Of a stretch of DNA of 64,000 nucleotides, positions 8,369 to 17,250 are shown in pieces; within the stretch, counting starts at the first letter, position 1, and every line of letters begins with the position of its first letter. The DNA is from Paenibacillus aceris (GTDB lineage Bacteria; Bacillota; Bacilli; Paenibacillales; NBRC-103111). Both the position numbers and the translations under genes were made by a program. The stretch is from assembly GCF_017874035.1 (NCBI RefSeq), contig NZ_JAGGKV010000005.1, positions 124,001 through 188,000 of the forward strand. The letters are read 5' to 3'. A model generated the notes under the pieces. That model did not search any database, was not told the origin of the DNA, and saw only the letters and a program-made list of their open reading frames with translations.

Positions 8369-10780
8369 ATGAAGAAGAAAATTGTCTTAGTAGGGAACGG
8401 AATGGCCGGAGTCAACTGCATCGAGCAATTGCTTAAGCTTGCACCGAACAAATACGAAATTACGATTTTTGGAAAAGAACCGCATCCCAACTATAATCGC
8501 ATTCTGCTCTCGTCGGTTTTGGCTGGTGATGCAGATATGAATGACATTGTCATTAACGACTGGTCTTGGTACAAAGAGAATCACATTGTCTTGCATCCAG
8601 GAAATACGGTTAACAATATTGATACAGCCCGTAAACTTGTCCGTACAGACGGGGGGATCACGGTACCCTATGATGAATTGATTCTAGCAACTGGATCGCT
8701 TCCATTCATGCTTCCTTTACCGGGAGCGGATAAAGAAGGGGTTATTGCTTTCAGAGATATTAAAGACTGCGAAACAATGATTGAAACTGCCAAGAGCTAT
8801 AAAAAAGCGGTAGTGATCGGTGGGGGACTTTTAGGTCTAGAAGCAGCTCGTGGTTTATTAAACCTAAACATGGAAGTATCGGTCGTTCATATTAACGAAT
8901 ATTTGATGAATTTGCAGCTCGACCGAACAGCCTCACTCATGTTGCAGCATGAATTGGAACGCCAAGGAATGAAATTCTTGCTAAAGAAAAACAGTGAATC
9001 AATTCTTGGGAAAAAGCGTGTAACGGGCCTTCGTTTTACGGACGGTTCGGAAATTGAGGCCGATCTCATCGTGATGGCTGTAGGGATTCGCCCTAATATT
9101 GCGCTTGCAAAAAGCATCGGCATCGAAATCAATCGTGGCATCGTGGTAAATGACTTTTTGGAAACGAGTATTCCAAACATTTACTCCGTCGGAGAATGTA
9201 CAGAACATCGCGGCGTAGCCTATGGTTTAGTAGCTCCTCTCTTTGAACAAGGCGCTGTGCTTGCAAAACGGCTCGCAGGCATAGACGCCGCCGGTTACCA
9301 GGGCTCAATTGTTTCAACCAAGCTGAAAGTATCGGGTGTGGATGTATTTTCAGCGGGCGAATATGCGGATAAGCCAGATACACGCGCTGTCCGCGTGCAG
9401 GACGATTTCGAAAGCATTTATAAAAAAGTCGTCATTCGAGACGGCAAAGTCATCGGTGCGGTACTGTTTGGTGACATCAGTGACGGCTCCCGATTATTTG
9501 CAATGATCCGGAATGGCGAAGACGTAACAGGCAAAGAAAAGACGGTGCTCCTGGGCGATAGCGGTGAAAAGGCCAAATCCGGAGCAGAGATGGTTGATGT
9601 CATGAGTGATGACGAGATCGTGTGCGGCTGTAACGGGGTTTCTAAAGGCGCAATTGTGCAGGCCATTCAGGAGAAAGGCTGCTCCAGCGTCAACGAGATC
9701 AAAGCATGTACCAAAGCATCCGCTTCCTGCGGAGGGTGTAAACCGCTCGTAGCCGATGTTCTCACCTATGTCCTTGGAGAAGACGGTGTAAAAACCGTAA
9801 AAGAGGGAATTTGCGGATGTACGACACTCGGACGCGATGAAATCGTGGACGCGATTCGCAGTATAAGACTAACCACTACGAAGGAAGTCATGAATGTGCT
9901 CGAATGGACCAATACGGAAGGCTGCTCCAAATGCCGTCCGGCGCTCAACTACTATCTTGGCATGGTATGGCCAGAGGAGCATGAGGATGAAAGAGAGTCC
10001 CGCTTTGTGAACGAACGCAATCACGCTAATATTCAGAAGGACGGTACATACTCCGTCGTTCCAAGAATGTACGGCGGTGTAACCACACCGAAGGATTTGA
10101 AGAAAATCGCCGAAATCGCCGAGAAATATGAAGTACCTCTTGTGAAAATGACAGGCGGGCAGCGCATTGACTTGCTTGGTGTTAAGAAGGAGGACCTGCC
10201 CGGTATGTGGGCTGATCTGGATATGCCTTCAGGCTATGCTTACGGTAAAACGCTGCGTACAGTGAAAACGTGCGTAGGTTCAACGTTCTGTCGCTTCGGA
10301 ACTCAGGATGCTATCGGCATGGGCATTCAGCTTGAGAAAAAATTTGAACGTCTAAGCACACCGGCAAAAGTGAAAATGGCTGTGTCGGGTTGTCCGCGAA
10401 ACTGTGCAGAAGCGACAATTAAGGACTTTGGCGTTGTGGCCATTGACGGCGGTTGGGAACTGCATGTCGGAGGTAACGGGGGAACCAAGCTTCGCGGAAC
10501 CGATTTGCTGTGCAGAGTGAAGACCGAAGAAGAAGTGCTTGAATGGGCGGGTGCTTATTTGCAGTACTACCGCGAAACCGGGAAGTACAACGAACGGACT
10601 GCGGAATGGCTGGAACGAATCGGTTTAAATGCGATTAAAGAGGCACTAGAGACCAAAGAAGACCGGACTGCGCTCGTAGAACGCATAGAGAAAGCACTGG
10701 ATCTGCTGAAAGACCCTTGGAAAGAAATCATTGAGAAGCAAGAGCTGCACAAGACGTTCGTACCTATGGTAGGACAATAG
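8369..10780 (+). CDS. nirB: Assimilatory nitrite reductase [NAD(P)H], large subunit
   Basis: The 803-residue protein has the standard NirB/NasD length and order: an FAD/NAD(P)H oxidoreductase half (about 1-300, dinucleotide motif VGNGMAG at the N-terminus and a second one GGGLLGLEAARG near 150), two BFD-type [2Fe-2S] cysteine clusters (about 410-465 and 478-530), and a sulfite/nitrite reductase half (about 545-780). C635, C641, C675 and C679 (TCVGSTFC and GCPRNC) are the 4Fe-4S/siroheme ligands. It reduces nitrite to ammonium in the cytoplasm. It leads an operon with the small subunit and the siroheme methyltransferase. The SD GGGAG is weak but well placed. No nitrate reductase gene is present in the window. 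Confidence 0.97.
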   Translation: MKKKIVLVGNGMAGVNCIEQLLKLAPNKYEITIFGKEPHPNYNRILLSSVLAGDADMNDIVINDWSWYKENHIVLHPGNTVNNIDTARKLVRTDGGITVPYDELILATGSLPFMLPLPGADKEGVIAFRDIKDCETMIETAKSYKKAVVIGGGLLGLEAARGLLNLNMEVSVVHINEYLMNLQLDRTASLMLQHELERQGMKFLLKKNSESILGKKRVTGLRFTDGSEIEADLIVMAVGIRPNIALAKSIGIEINRGIVVNDFLETSIPNIYSVGECTEHRGVAYGLVAPLFEQGAVLAKRLAGIDAAGYQGSIVSTKLKVSGVDVFSAGEYADKPDTRAVRVQDDFESIYKKVVIRDGKVIGAVLFGDISDGSRLFAMIRNGEDVTGKEKTVLLGDSGEKAKSGAEMVDVMSDDEIVCGCNGVSKGAIVQAIQEKGCSSVNEIKACTKASASCGGCKPLVADVLTYVLGEDGVKTVKEGICGCTTLGRDEIVDAIRSIRLTTTKEVMNVLEWTNTEGCSKCRPALNYYLGMVWPEEHEDERESRFVNERNHANIQKDGTYSVVPRMYGGVTTPKDLKKIAEIAEKYEVPLVKMTGGQRIDLLGVKKEDLPGMWADLDMPSGYAYGKTLRTVKTCVGSTFCRFGTQDAIGMGIQLEKKFERLSTPAKVKMAVSGCPRNCAEATIKDFGVVAIDGGWELHVGGNGGTKLRGTDLLCRVKTEEEVLEWAGAYLQYYRETGKYNERTAEWLERIGLNAIKEALETKEDRTALVERIEKALDLLKDPWKEIIEKQELHKTFVPMVGQ

Positions 10781-10814
10781 GCTTATTATTTTTGAAAAGA
10801 GGAGATGACGACAT

Positions 10815-11150
10815 ATGAAACGGATATATGCAGGTAATATTTCGGAAATTGCTGAAAAAAGATCAAGGGTGATTCGAATTGGATCTTTGGAAATTGCCAT
10901 CTTTAAGCTTTCAGGCGGTACGATCAAAGCCATTGAAAATCGCTGCCCACATAAAGCGGGTAAGCTTTCAGAAGGAATCGTTTGTGATCAGCACGTATTT
11001 TGTCCCTTGCATGATTGGAAAATCAACCTGCAAAATGGACAAGTTCAAGCGCCGGATGAAGGCTGTGTAACATCCTTTCAGGTAGAGGTTGATGCAGCTA
11101 GTGGAGAAATGTACTTGCACATCGCAGAGGCAAATAGCTTGGTATCCTAA
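10815..11150 (+). CDS. nirD: Assimilatory nitrite reductase, small (Rieske) subunit
   Basis: This 111-residue protein has a Rieske-type [2Fe-2S] fold with the ligand pattern C44-x-H46 (CPH) and C63-x-x-H66 (CPLH), as expected for NirD/NasE. It follows nirB by 34 bases with a good SD (GAGGAG). It forms the functional nitrite reductase with NirB in the cytoplasm. Length and motifs are intact. Confidence 0.95.
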   Translation: MKRIYAGNISEIAEKRSRVIRIGSLEIAIFKLSGGTIKAIENRCPHKAGKLSEGIVCDQHVFCPLHDWKINLQNGQVQAPDEGCVTSFQVEVDAASGEMYLHIAEANSLVS

Positions 11151-11169
11151 TAGAAAGGGGCCGGCGAAT

Positions 11170-11343
11170 TTGGATTATGTAAAACCAGAATATGTGGTAG
11201 AACAAATGGTGCAAGCAGGCACGAATAAAGCAAACTTAAGTATTAGGGATTTATTGATACGTAGCTTTTTGGGCAATCAAAGGCTGCTTAATCGTGCAAG
11301 GAAGAAAAGGATAACTCTTGTTGTTGAGGTGACACATATATGA
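11170..11343 (+). pseudogene. Remnant of a formate/nitrite transporter gene (nirC-like), about 35 recognisable codons left
   Basis: An ORF of 57 codons starts at TTG 11170, with a GAAAGGGG SD 18-11 bases upstream. Its first ~35 residues (MDYVKPEYVVEQMVQAG, then KANLSIRDLLIRSFLG) look like the N-terminus of FNT-family nitrite channels, normally about 260-280 residues with six membrane helices. Directly after FLG, where the first helix should begin, the sequence turns basic (NQRLLNRARKKR) and ends in TGA. No membrane segment remains, so it cannot be a channel. Its stop overlaps the cobA start (ATGA, 11340-11343), so it may still be translated as a coupling leader. The FNT assignment is by recalled similarity and not tested by alignment. 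Confidence 0.6.
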
Positions 11344-12101
11344 AAACTAATAAAGGCATAGTATTTTTTGTCGGTGCTGGTCCCGGGGATCCTGATTTAA
11401 TTACGGTCAAAGGTTTAAAATGTATTCAAGTTGCTGATGTGATCGTTTATGATCGCTTAGCCAATCCAGAGCTATTAAATGCTGCCCGCAAAGATGCAGA
11501 GTTCATTTATTGTGGAAAACAACCCAACCATCACTCGATTCAGCAAGAGCAGATCAATGAAATTATTGTCTCAAAAGCCCTTGAAGGCAAGACAGTTACA
11601 CGTCTAAAAGGTGGGGATCCATGTGTATTTGGTCGTGTCGGTGAAGAAGCTGAGAAATTGGACCAGCAAGGGATATGTTTTGAGATCGTACCCGGGATTA
11701 CGGCGGGAATTGCTGCGCCGGCTTATGCAGGCATACCTGTTACACATCGCAACGTGGCTTCAACGTTTGCTATGGTCACTGGACATTTGTGTAACGATAA
11801 TACGATCTCGCCTGACAAGTGGAAGGCGCTTGCTACCGGAATTGATACGGTTGCATTTTATATGGGAATGGGGAATATTTCTAATATATGCAACCAGTTA
11901 ATTCACTACGGAAGGAATCCCGATACGCCTGTTGCCATTGTTTCTTGGGGGACGACAGAGGATCAAAGAACAATCATAAGCTCGTTGAATACGATTGAGA
12001 AGACGTTACAGGAACAGCATATATCGAGCCCGGCGATCATACTGGTAGGGGAGGTTGTTCATTTAAGGGAAAGGCTTTCTTGGTTTGCCGAAAATAGTTG
12101 A
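11340..12101 (+). CDS. cobA: Uroporphyrinogen-III C-methyltransferase (SUMT) for siroheme synthesis
   Basis: The 253-residue protein shows the SUMT/CysG-A signatures VGAGPGDPDLITVKG near the N-terminus, VIVYDRL, and RLKGGDPCVFGR near residue 90; length is normal. It methylates uroporphyrinogen III twice with S-adenosylmethionine to give precorrin-2, the route to siroheme, the cofactor of NirB. It corresponds in position and role to nasF of Bacillus subtilis. Its ATG overlaps the stop of the nirC remnant by ATGA and has its own GAGGTG SD, so coupled translation is likely. The later dehydrogenase/ferrochelatase steps are not encoded here. Confidence 0.94.
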   Translation: MKTNKGIVFFVGAGPGDPDLITVKGLKCIQVADVIVYDRLANPELLNAARKDAEFIYCGKQPNHHSIQQEQINEIIVSKALEGKTVTRLKGGDPCVFGRVGEEAEKLDQQGICFEIVPGITAGIAAPAYAGIPVTHRNVASTFAMVTGHLCNDNTISPDKWKALATGIDTVAFYMGMGNISNICNQLIHYGRNPDTPVAIVSWGTTEDQRTIISSLNTIEKTLQEQHISSPAIILVGEVVHLRERLSWFAENS

Positions 12102-12136
12102 AATCAAATAATAAAATAATAGTGAAAAGTAAAGTA

Positions 12137-12168
12137 ACGCTTCCCAGTGCCAAGGGAGGCGTCTTTGT
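12137..12168 (+). terminator. Probable terminator of the nir operon
   Basis: ACGCTTCCC (12137-12145) pairs with GGGAGGCGT (12154-12162) with one G-U and an 8-base loop, followed by CTTTGT. The T-run is poor, so termination may be partial. Confidence 0.55.
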
Positions 12169-12269
12169 CATGTTTCCACTTGTCCGTTCTTTTGTTATGT
12201 TGATAGATAGCTGAAAACGTATGATAATATTAAAAATACATGTCTTGAGAATTAAGCAGGGGGTATGAT

Positions 12270-14006
12270 ATGAAGCTGCAGGCTGCTGGCAGATCCAGAT
12301 GGCTCGTCTATCAGAAAATCGTCATCGTGTTTATCGTGTTCCTTATTCCTTTGGTCGTCATGAATATATGGGTGAATTACAAAGGATTATCATTTGTTAA
12401 GGATGAAATATCCGAGTCGGCGGTTGCCGGTGCGTCCTTTTATTCGAAGCAGCTCGACAACGAGTTATATTTTATTCGTAACCAACAGCTGCTGTTCATG
12501 AACAACCGCGATCTGCAGAAGCTCAGTTTTGTAGGCGGCACGGTTGAGAATTATGAAGAGGTCCAATTAATCGATCAAGTGAAAGACAGCTTGCTCACGC
12601 TGCAAAGCACAAGCGATTATGTGGTTGATACAGGTGTGTACATCAAGTCGGTAGGCAAAATGATATCCATGATGAATGGCGTTGAGAATACGCCGAATGA
12701 TACATTTAGGATGATCTCCACGCTAATGGAAACCAATCCAAAGCCTTCTTTTTATAGACTGGGAGATCGCATGTTATTTATTGAAAGCGAAAACAATTCA
12801 GGCATATGGTCTTATATTGAAATTTCTAAAGGCAAGTTATTGGCGGCATTGAATCAAATTGCTGCTCTATACCAGAAGTCAGCAGTTCTGCTAGGAGAAG
12901 AGAAACTGGGTAGTATACTTTCTACCACAAAAGACACGGATGTTATCCCTACGATGCTGTCGTTGGTTGAGGAACAGAGCGAACGTAATTCTAACAAACC
13001 CATCATTCAGAAGATAAATGGCACAAGCTATTTCATCACGCACAGTCATGTCAGTTCATTGAATTTGTCGTTGATTATGTATGTAAATCAGAATGAACTT
13101 ACAAGCAAGCTGAGTCAGTTTAATACCTGGTTTTTCGCTATCTTTGTCATCACCATTATGGTCCTACTTCTTTATTCGTTCTCGATCCACTTCATGATTC
13201 ATAAACCGCTTTCTAAGCTGACTAAGGCGTTTCAAATGATTGAAACGGATAATTTGAATTTGAGCATTGAGTCAAAGCGAAAAGACGAGTTCCATTATTT
13301 ATTTAACAGTTTTAACCGGATGGCTTATCGGTTGAAGCGCTCGATTGAGGAAAATTATGAACAGAGGATCGCTCTTCAGCATTCTGAATTGAAACAGCTG
13401 CAATCGCAGATTAACCCGCATTTTCTATATAACAGTTTCTTTAATATTTACATGATGTGTAAAACGGGAGATTCGGATACCGCTGCTGAGCTTTCGCAGA
13501 AGCTTGGGAGCTACTATCAGTACATCACGAGGAGCGGCTCCGATGAGGTGCCTTTATTTAAGGAGTATCGACACTCGCTCGATTATTGTGAAATTCAGTG
13601 TATCCGTTTTTCCAATCGCATCCGTTACGAATATGCAGAAATGACGCATCCCGTACAGTCGGTACTGGTACCTCGATTGATTATTCAACCAATCGTAGAG
13701 AATGTATTTGAGCACGCATTTGAAGACGGAACGATGCAGGGAATCGTCTACTTATGTGTTGACTACCAAGAGCAAGGCATACGCGTTACGGTGGAGGATA
13801 ATGGTAATTCGCTAACGGACGAGAAGCTTGAGCAATTGCGCACAAAACTTGCGAGCAGTGCGGAACAAAAAGAGAAGACGGGAATGAGCAATGTAAACAT
13901 CAGACTTCAACTGAAATATGGGGCGGGCAGCGGTGTATTCGTCTCCCGCAGCCAACACGGAGGCTTACAAGTAGATCTGATAATAAACTTTACCAAGGAG
14001 ACATAA
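12270..14006 (+). CDS. YesM-type sensor histidine kinase
   Basis: The 578-residue kinase has two membrane helices (about 12-33 and 287-310) flanking an extracellular sensor region, a HAMP linker (about 311-365), and a His_kinase domain in which INPHFLYN places the phospho-acceptor at H384. An HATPase domain follows (about 465-570) with the N-box IVENVFEHAF and a DNGN segment. This is the YesM class, which pairs with AraC-type response regulators and senses carbohydrates or their binding proteins. The response regulator begins two bases after its stop, and an uptake operon follows. The SD is AGGGGG before ATG 12270. Confidence 0.95.
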   Translation: MKLQAAGRSRWLVYQKIVIVFIVFLIPLVVMNIWVNYKGLSFVKDEISESAVAGASFYSKQLDNELYFIRNQQLLFMNNRDLQKLSFVGGTVENYEEVQLIDQVKDSLLTLQSTSDYVVDTGVYIKSVGKMISMMNGVENTPNDTFRMISTLMETNPKPSFYRLGDRMLFIESENNSGIWSYIEISKGKLLAALNQIAALYQKSAVLLGEEKLGSILSTTKDTDVIPTMLSLVEEQSERNSNKPIIQKINGTSYFITHSHVSSLNLSLIMYVNQNELTSKLSQFNTWFFAIFVITIMVLLLYSFSIHFMIHKPLSKLTKAFQMIETDNLNLSIESKRKDEFHYLFNSFNRMAYRLKRSIEENYEQRIALQHSELKQLQSQINPHFLYNSFFNIYMMCKTGDSDTAAELSQKLGSYYQYITRSGSDEVPLFKEYRHSLDYCEIQCIRFSNRIRYEYAEMTHPVQSVLVPRLIIQPIVENVFEHAFEDGTMQGIVYLCVDYQEQGIRVTVEDNGNSLTDEKLEQLRTKLASSAEQKEKTGMSNVNIRLQLKYGAGSGVFVSRSQHGGLQVDLIINFTKET

Positions 14007-14008
14007 TC

Positions 14009-15319
14009 ATGTACCGATTGCTTATTGTGGATGACGAGCCTGCTATTGTAAATGGACTGGCACTGCTTTTTCAGGAAAAATCGGATTTCGAGCTTGAGGT
14101 TTGCAAGGCCTACTCTGCGAGAGAAGCACTCGAAATCGCTAGAAAAACGAAGCTTGATGTCGTGGTTAGCGATATTCGAATGCCCCAGAAGAGCGGTTTG
14201 CAGCTAGTGGACGATATTGTTTATTATTGGCCATCTTGCCGTATTATTTTGTTGACCGGTTACAGTGAATTTGACTACGTCTACGAAGCCATACGTAAAA
14301 ATGTGGAGAACTATATCCTGAAGACAGAAGGTATCGAACCTATCTTTCAGGCTGTTAAGAGGGCAATCGATAAATTAGAACAGGAGAATCACCATAGCAT
14401 GCTGGAGGAAAAAGCGCTGATGCATGCTCAATTCGCTGAGCCGCTGCTCAAAAAAGAAATGCTGGAAGCTTTGCTGCTAGGTGAGCCGGTGTCTTCGCTT
14501 CTGACTAATGCTCGATACGCAGAGGTGGAATTTCGTGTAAAGATAGAGCGGCCGGCCTTTTTTGTAGCAGGACAGATTAACCGTCTGGAGGAGCAATCCC
14601 CCTCCCATAAATCGAAGCTGCTGCAAGCAGTGCAACAGACCTTCAATAATCATCTGCCGGTTTCCATTAATGGGGAACAAGCGATTTATGATGCGAACAC
14701 ACTTGTTTGGCTGCTTCAACCGGATCATGAATTAATAGCCCGTTTTACGGCTGAAGATCATGAAATGGACTGGCAAGGCATTGTAGGCTATATGAAAAGT
14801 ATTCTGGAATCGGTGCAGAATGACTGTGAAGAGAATTTGAATGTCTCCGTCTCGTTTGCAGTTTCAGCCAATTTAATGAACGATTGGGAGAATCTCCATG
14901 AGCAAGTAGAGGCTGCCCGCGCCAATATCCTCAAAAGATTTCAGCTCGGACAAGAGATGGTTGTCCTTGATCTGGGCATGAGGATGGAGATGATGTCATC
15001 TCAAATGCTGCTGATTGAACAAATCCATCAATATATCCAGAATCATCTTTCAGGAGATTTGTCGCTTACCGCCATAGCCGCAGAGGTACACTTTAATCCC
15101 TCTTATTTATCCCGCTACTATAAACAAATTGCAGGCCGCAATTTAATGGAATATATTCAATCGACCAAGCTGGAATCAGCGATAGCCATGATGGCGAATC
15201 CGCAGATGAAATTGAACGAGATTGCATCAAAGCTAGGTTTCGATTCGCCTTCTTATTTCACCACTTTTTTCAAGAAGATGACAGGAACTTCGCCTCAAGA
15301 ATTTCGCAATTTACAATAA
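14009..15319 (+). CDS. YesN-type response regulator with AraC output domain
   Basis: The 436-residue protein has a receiver domain (1-120; acidic pair D8/D9, phospho-acceptor D55 in SDIRMP, conserved Lys in YILK), a middle region of unclear fold (about 135-320), and a C-terminal double-HTH AraC domain (about 335-432, ending in the usual GFDSPSYFTTFFKK and G.SPQEFR). It is the partner of the kinase immediately upstream and probably activates the adjacent uptake operon starting at 15445. Confidence 0.95.
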   Translation: MYRLLIVDDEPAIVNGLALLFQEKSDFELEVCKAYSAREALEIARKTKLDVVVSDIRMPQKSGLQLVDDIVYYWPSCRIILLTGYSEFDYVYEAIRKNVENYILKTEGIEPIFQAVKRAIDKLEQENHHSMLEEKALMHAQFAEPLLKKEMLEALLLGEPVSSLLTNARYAEVEFRVKIERPAFFVAGQINRLEEQSPSHKSKLLQAVQQTFNNHLPVSINGEQAIYDANTLVWLLQPDHELIARFTAEDHEMDWQGIVGYMKSILESVQNDCEENLNVSVSFAVSANLMNDWENLHEQVEAARANILKRFQLGQEMVVLDLGMRMEMMSSQMLLIEQIHQYIQNHLSGDLSLTAIAAEVHFNPSYLSRYYKQIAGRNLMEYIQSTKLESAIAMMANPQMKLNEIASKLGFDSPSYFTTFFKKMTGTSPQEFRNLQ

Positions 15320-15354
15320 GTAAATAAAGTTAAAGGAATGTAAAAGAATTGAAA

Positions 15355-15384
15355 TTGTTTGCTTTCTCCGTTTACCTTTACAAT
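15355..15384 (+). promoter_or_regulatory. Candidate promoter of the first solute-uptake operon
   Basis: TTGTTT (15355-15360), an 18-base spacer and TACAAT (15379-15384) lie about 60 bases before the lipoprotein gene. The imperfect elements would fit a promoter that needs the upstream response regulator. Tentative. Confidence 0.35.
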
Positions 15385-15430
15385 AAAACGTAGGAAAACA
15401 AATGAAAAACCTATTGCTAATTATAAAGGG

Positions 15431-15444
15431 GGAAAGCGTTTACT
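15431..15444. promoter_or_regulatory. cre-like (CcpA) site next to the lipoprotein start
   Basis: GGAAAGCGTTTACT matches 12 of 14 positions of the cre form TGNAANCGNTNNCA and has the typical AAAGCGTTT core. It occupies the bases between the SD (AAGGGGG) and the ATG at 15445, where CcpA binding would block elongation of RNA polymerase. Carbon catabolite repression of this sugar operon is therefore plausible. Confidence 0.45.
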
Positions 15445-17163
15445 ATGAAAAGTAATCAAGGAGTAAAGCTGCTACTGACGGGCGGGATGGCACTCTCACT
15501 GTTAACCGCATGCAGCAATCAAGTTGACGACAAATCGGGTTCACCTGCGCAAGCGGCAGCTGCCACAAGTACTAGCTCTGCACAAGATCCACTAGGCAAG
15601 TACGCCGAACCAGTAACGGTTACACAAGTACTCGGATTCAACCCGCCGGAAGATCCGAGAACGCAGCAAGGGATTACACCTGATAAGAACGCCTATTTAA
15701 AAGATCTGAAAGAGATGACGAATATCGAGGTTAAATATAAATGGACCGTACCTTCAAGTCAATTCGAGCAAAAATTTGCTCTATCCATGGCTTCAGGTGA
15801 TCTGCCCGATATTATGGAACTCGATCAGAAAAATTATGAGAAGCTAAAGAAACAAGGCATGCTTGCCGATTTGACGGAAGCTTACAAACAGTACGCATCC
15901 CCTACGCTCAAAAAGTATATGGAGTCGGACGGCGGATTCGCCATGAAAACGTTCAACTCAGAAGGCAAGCAGCTCGGTATTCCTGCTTTCGAAGACCCCT
16001 TCTTGTCAACGCAGCTGCTTTGGATTCGGAAGGACTGGTTGGACAGCTTGAACCTTCAGCCACCAAAATCGATCGATGACCTGGAGAAAGTCGCAGAAGC
16101 TTTTGTTAAAGGCGATCCGGACAAGAATGGTAAAAACGATACCTATGGAATTGCGATGCAAAAAAACTTTTTCTACTGGGGATTTGATGTTAGAGGATTA
16201 TTTAATGGGTTCGGGGCTTACCCTTCTGTAGGCGATAATCAGTCCGCTTGGATCAAAGGCGCAGATGGCAAGTTAGTACCGGGACTTATTCAACCTGAAG
16301 TGAAGAATGCACTGGGTAGAATGCAGTCATGGTATCAGAAGGGTATCTTCGATAAAGAGTTTGCGTTGAAGGATGAGAATAAAGCTGTCGAAGATATCAC
16401 GGCTGGCAAAGTAGGTATATCCTACGGCGAATGGTGGTACCCGAACTGGCCGCTTAACTTGAACGTGGACAAAGATCCAAATGCAAATTGGATCGCGCTT
16501 CAAATCCCTTCGCTGGATGGGAAGCCTGGGAAGTCACTTGTCCCAACACTGCGCAGCAATAAAATATTTGCTGTGAATAAGAATGCGAAAAATCCGGAAG
16601 CAGCTATTAAGATGATGAATTTCTACATTGAAATGGGTAAAAAGAAATACATCGACAAGAATAAAGCGGAGAATGGTTATGTCTATAACTGGTTCAATCC
16701 TAGAATCTACAATCCGGCTCAGATCGATACGATCTACACGGAAGTCAACAAAGCGCTCGATGCCAAACAAAATGAGGTTACACTCGATGACGAAAATTAC
16801 AAAAACGTAGCCGACGTCTTCAAAGCGACGCAGGACTTCCTCTCTAAGAATACGACGAATGCGAGCAAAGGCGTAAATTGGGGGCAGTATTACAGTCGCG
16901 CAGCCAAAGAAGGCGGCTGGGGGCTGACGCGTCAGATTCGCGAAAACAAAGCGTTCGTTAACAACGAGTTCTACAGTGTTCCTACAGCGACGCAAGTCGA
17001 AAAAGGCGGTCAGTTGGATAAATTAATGTCGGAATCGTTTACAAAGATTGTGTTAGGCGGTTCGCTTGATGATTTCGATAAGTTCGTTACTAGTTGGAAG
17101 ACGCTGGGCGGCGACCAAATTACGAAAGAAGTAAACGAGTGGTATAGCACTGTAAAAAAATAA
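15445..17163 (+). CDS. Extracellular solute-binding lipoprotein of a carbohydrate ABC transporter
   Basis: The 572-residue protein starts with a lipoprotein signal peptide with lipobox LTAC (C23). A Ser/Ala/Thr-rich linker and a family-1-type binding fold follow (TNIEVKYKWTVP..., SGDLPDIMEL, WIRKDWLDSLNL). A DPDKNGKNDTYG segment near residue 228 is the calcium-loop-like motif common in LplA/YtcQ proteins. It should be anchored on the outer face of the membrane and deliver an oligosaccharide to the two permeases encoded next. An intercistronic stem-loop separates it from them. Substrate cannot be assigned. Confidence 0.93.
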   Translation: MKSNQGVKLLLTGGMALSLLTACSNQVDDKSGSPAQAAAATSTSSAQDPLGKYAEPVTVTQVLGFNPPEDPRTQQGITPDKNAYLKDLKEMTNIEVKYKWTVPSSQFEQKFALSMASGDLPDIMELDQKNYEKLKKQGMLADLTEAYKQYASPTLKKYMESDGGFAMKTFNSEGKQLGIPAFEDPFLSTQLLWIRKDWLDSLNLQPPKSIDDLEKVAEAFVKGDPDKNGKNDTYGIAMQKNFFYWGFDVRGLFNGFGAYPSVGDNQSAWIKGADGKLVPGLIQPEVKNALGRMQSWYQKGIFDKEFALKDENKAVEDITAGKVGISYGEWWYPNWPLNLNVDKDPNANWIALQIPSLDGKPGKSLVPTLRSNKIFAVNKNAKNPEAAIKMMNFYIEMGKKKYIDKNKAENGYVYNWFNPRIYNPAQIDTIYTEVNKALDAKQNEVTLDDENYKNVADVFKATQDFLSKNTTNASKGVNWGQYYSRAAKEGGWGLTRQIRENKAFVNNEFYSVPTATQVEKGGQLDKLMSESFTKIVLGGSLDDFDKFVTSWKTLGGDQITKEVNEWYSTVKK

Positions 17164-17175
17164 ACAAGTTGAAAT

Positions 17176-17211
17176 AGCGGGGGAAGTTACAGGTCAATAA
17201 CTTCTCCCGCT
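17176..17211 (+). other. Intercistronic stem-loop between binding-protein and permease genes
   Basis: AGCGGGGGAAGTT (17176-17188) pairs with AACTTCTCCCGCT (17199-17211): 13 pairs, one of them G-U, around a 10-base loop, starting 12 bases after the lipoprotein stop. There is no real T-run afterwards. Such hairpins protect the 3' end of the upstream message or cause partial termination, giving more binding protein than permease. The second uptake locus has a comparable hairpin at 24881-24908. Confidence 0.7.
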
Positions 17212-17250
17212 CTATTTCTACACCAAAAGGAAAGGGAGGGGCATTCCAAT

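Noticed and set aside
11089-11169. Longer upstream start for the nirC remnant inside nirD
   Set aside because: It would overlap nirD in another frame without an SD, whereas TTG 11170 has one and begins exactly where the FNT-like sequence begins.
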